A DNA stretch of 64,000 nt from Rhizobium sp. 16-449-1b (lineage in GTDB: Bacteria; Pseudomonadota; Alphaproteobacteria; Rhizobiales; Rhizobiaceae). Positions 63,335-64,000 of this stretch are shown one piece after another; the stretch's first letter is position 1, and each line of letters opens with the position of its first letter. The notes under the pieces were generated by a model. It had not been told where the DNA came from and did not search any database. It saw nothing but the letters and a program-made list of their open reading frames with translations. The DNA is taken from contig NZ_JAGHMH010000029.1 in assembly GCF_017741935.1 (NCBI RefSeq), positions 62,001 to 126,000 on the forward strand, in the 5' to 3' direction. The position numbers were made by a program, and so were the translations under genes.

Positions 63335-64000
63335 ATGACTGAACACCGTGCCGAGCCCCTGAAATTCGCCTACTGGGTGCCGAATGTTTCCGGCGGCCTC
63401 GTTATTTCGAACATCGAACAGCGCACCAACTGGACCATCGACTATAACCGCAAACTCGCGCAGATCGCGGAAGCAAGCGGCTTCGACTATGCGCTAAGCC
63501 AGATCCGTTTCACCGCCGGTTACGGCGCCGAATTTCAGCATGAATCCGTCTCCTTCAGCCATGCTCTTCTGGAATCGACAACGACACTGAAGGTCATCGC
63601 CGCCATCCTGCCCGGTCCGTGGAACCCGGCGCTTGCGGCCAAGCAGATCGCCACGATCAATCACCTCACTAACGGTCGAGTCGCTGTTAACGTCGTTAGC
63701 GGCTGGTTCCGTGGCGAGTTCCACGCCATCGGCGAACCGTGGTTCGATCACGACGAGCGCTACCGTCGTTCAGAAGAGTTCATCCGAGCTCTGCGCGGCA
63801 TCTGGACAGAAGACAATTTCACCTTCCGCGGTGATTTCTATCGCTTCAACAATTACTCTTTGAAGCCAAAGCCGATCGATCCGCAGCCGGAAATCTTCCA
63901 GGGCGGTTCCTCTCGTGCGGCGCGTGACATGGCCGCTCGCGTATCTGACTGGTACTTCACCAACGGAAATACGCCGGAGGAGATCGCCAAGCAGGTTAAT
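63335..64000 (+). CDS. sfnG: Dimethylsulfone monooxygenase SfnG-like (partial, runs off the window)
   Basis: The first 222 residues of a class C flavin (luciferase-like) monooxygenase: KFAYWVPNVSGGLVISNIEQ, FDYALSQIRFTAGYGAEFQH, VNVVSGWFRGEFHAIGEPW, IFQGGSSRAARDMAA. This pattern is that of SfnG, which oxidises dimethylsulfone to methanesulfinate, with FMNH2 from an MsuE-type reductase, as in the gene upstream. AAGAGGAG precedes ATG. The 3' end lies outside. Confidence 0.85.
   Translation, partial: MTEHRAEPLKFAYWVPNVSGGLVISNIEQRTNWTIDYNRKLAQIAEASGFDYALSQIRFTAGYGAEFQHESVSFSHALLESTTTLKVIAAILPGPWNPALAAKQIATINHLTNGRVAVNVVSGWFRGEFHAIGEPWFDHDERYRRSEEFIRALRGIWTEDNFTFRGDFYRFNNYSLKPKPIDPQPEIFQGGSSRAARDMAARVSDWYFTNGNTPEEIAKQVN

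Overview
The window reads as accessory DNA, most likely plasmid, from a Rhizobium-type alphaproteobacterium (Rhizobiaceae). The basis is gene content: a thiCOSGE operon behind a TPP riboswitch, an imuA-imuB-dnaE2 mutagenesis cassette and a dinB unit each preceded by an alphaproteobacterial LexA box (GTTC-N7-GTTC), GGAAC-N16-NNTT promoters of the EcfG general stress response, DUF1236 and BA14K proteins, HWE and HisKA_3 kinases, and many small rhizobial proteins of unknown role. No replication or conjugation genes and no intact insertion sequences were seen.

Layout. 1-6 kb: small envelope or stress genes on both strands (PagL-like deacylase, PepSY and YflT-like proteins, two decayed genes). 6.1-7.2 kb: a truncated copy of an AbiE toxin-antitoxin locus. 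7.7-11.5 kb: a FecR-domain protein coupled to a CHASE2-PAS-GGDEF-EAL protein. 12.7-14.3 kb: a cobalt-type nitrile hydratase operon. 14.9-23.4 kb: exported stress proteins (three DUF1236, BA14K, BON, Gly/Asn-rich proteins), an orphan receiver and a two-component pair, several behind EcfG-like promoters that carry an extra GAC-N4-GTC palindrome. 23.5-30.1 kb: HWE kinase, frameshifted cytochrome b561, Nudix hydrolase, hydratase, Phd/PemK-type toxin-antitoxin pair, 2'-5' RNA ligase-like protein. 30.3-34.9 kb: thiamine operon. 36.4-40.0 kb: small proteins, the dinB unit and an SRAP (YedK-type) protein.

40.2-47.0 and 54.8-58.4 kb hold the most unusual content: a recurring module of AbiEii/AbiEi, a small XRE regulator, a hairpin, a 45-codon leader ORF and a Tat-signal protein whose start overlaps the leader stop (ATGA), with Fic genes or Fic remnants beside it. 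Two modules look intact in the leader/Tat part; the middle copy is frameshifted in both. Between them lie imuA-imuB-dnaE2 (47.5-53.0 kb) and a TetR/SDR pair. 58.5-64 kb: RidA protein, TetR regulator and MFS exporter with shared palindromic operators, an SDR, remnants of an aldo/keto reductase and of dinB, then an FMN reductase and the start of an SfnG-like sulfone monooxygenase, which looks like a sulfur-scavenging pair.

The many frameshifts (AbiEii, the middle Tat copy, cytochrome b561, the inhibitor-like gene, others) and the duplicated fragments point to an actively recombining, partly decaying accessory region. Assembly error at homopolymers cannot be excluded for single-base cases. All function calls come from reading translations and motifs by eye; no database search was run.
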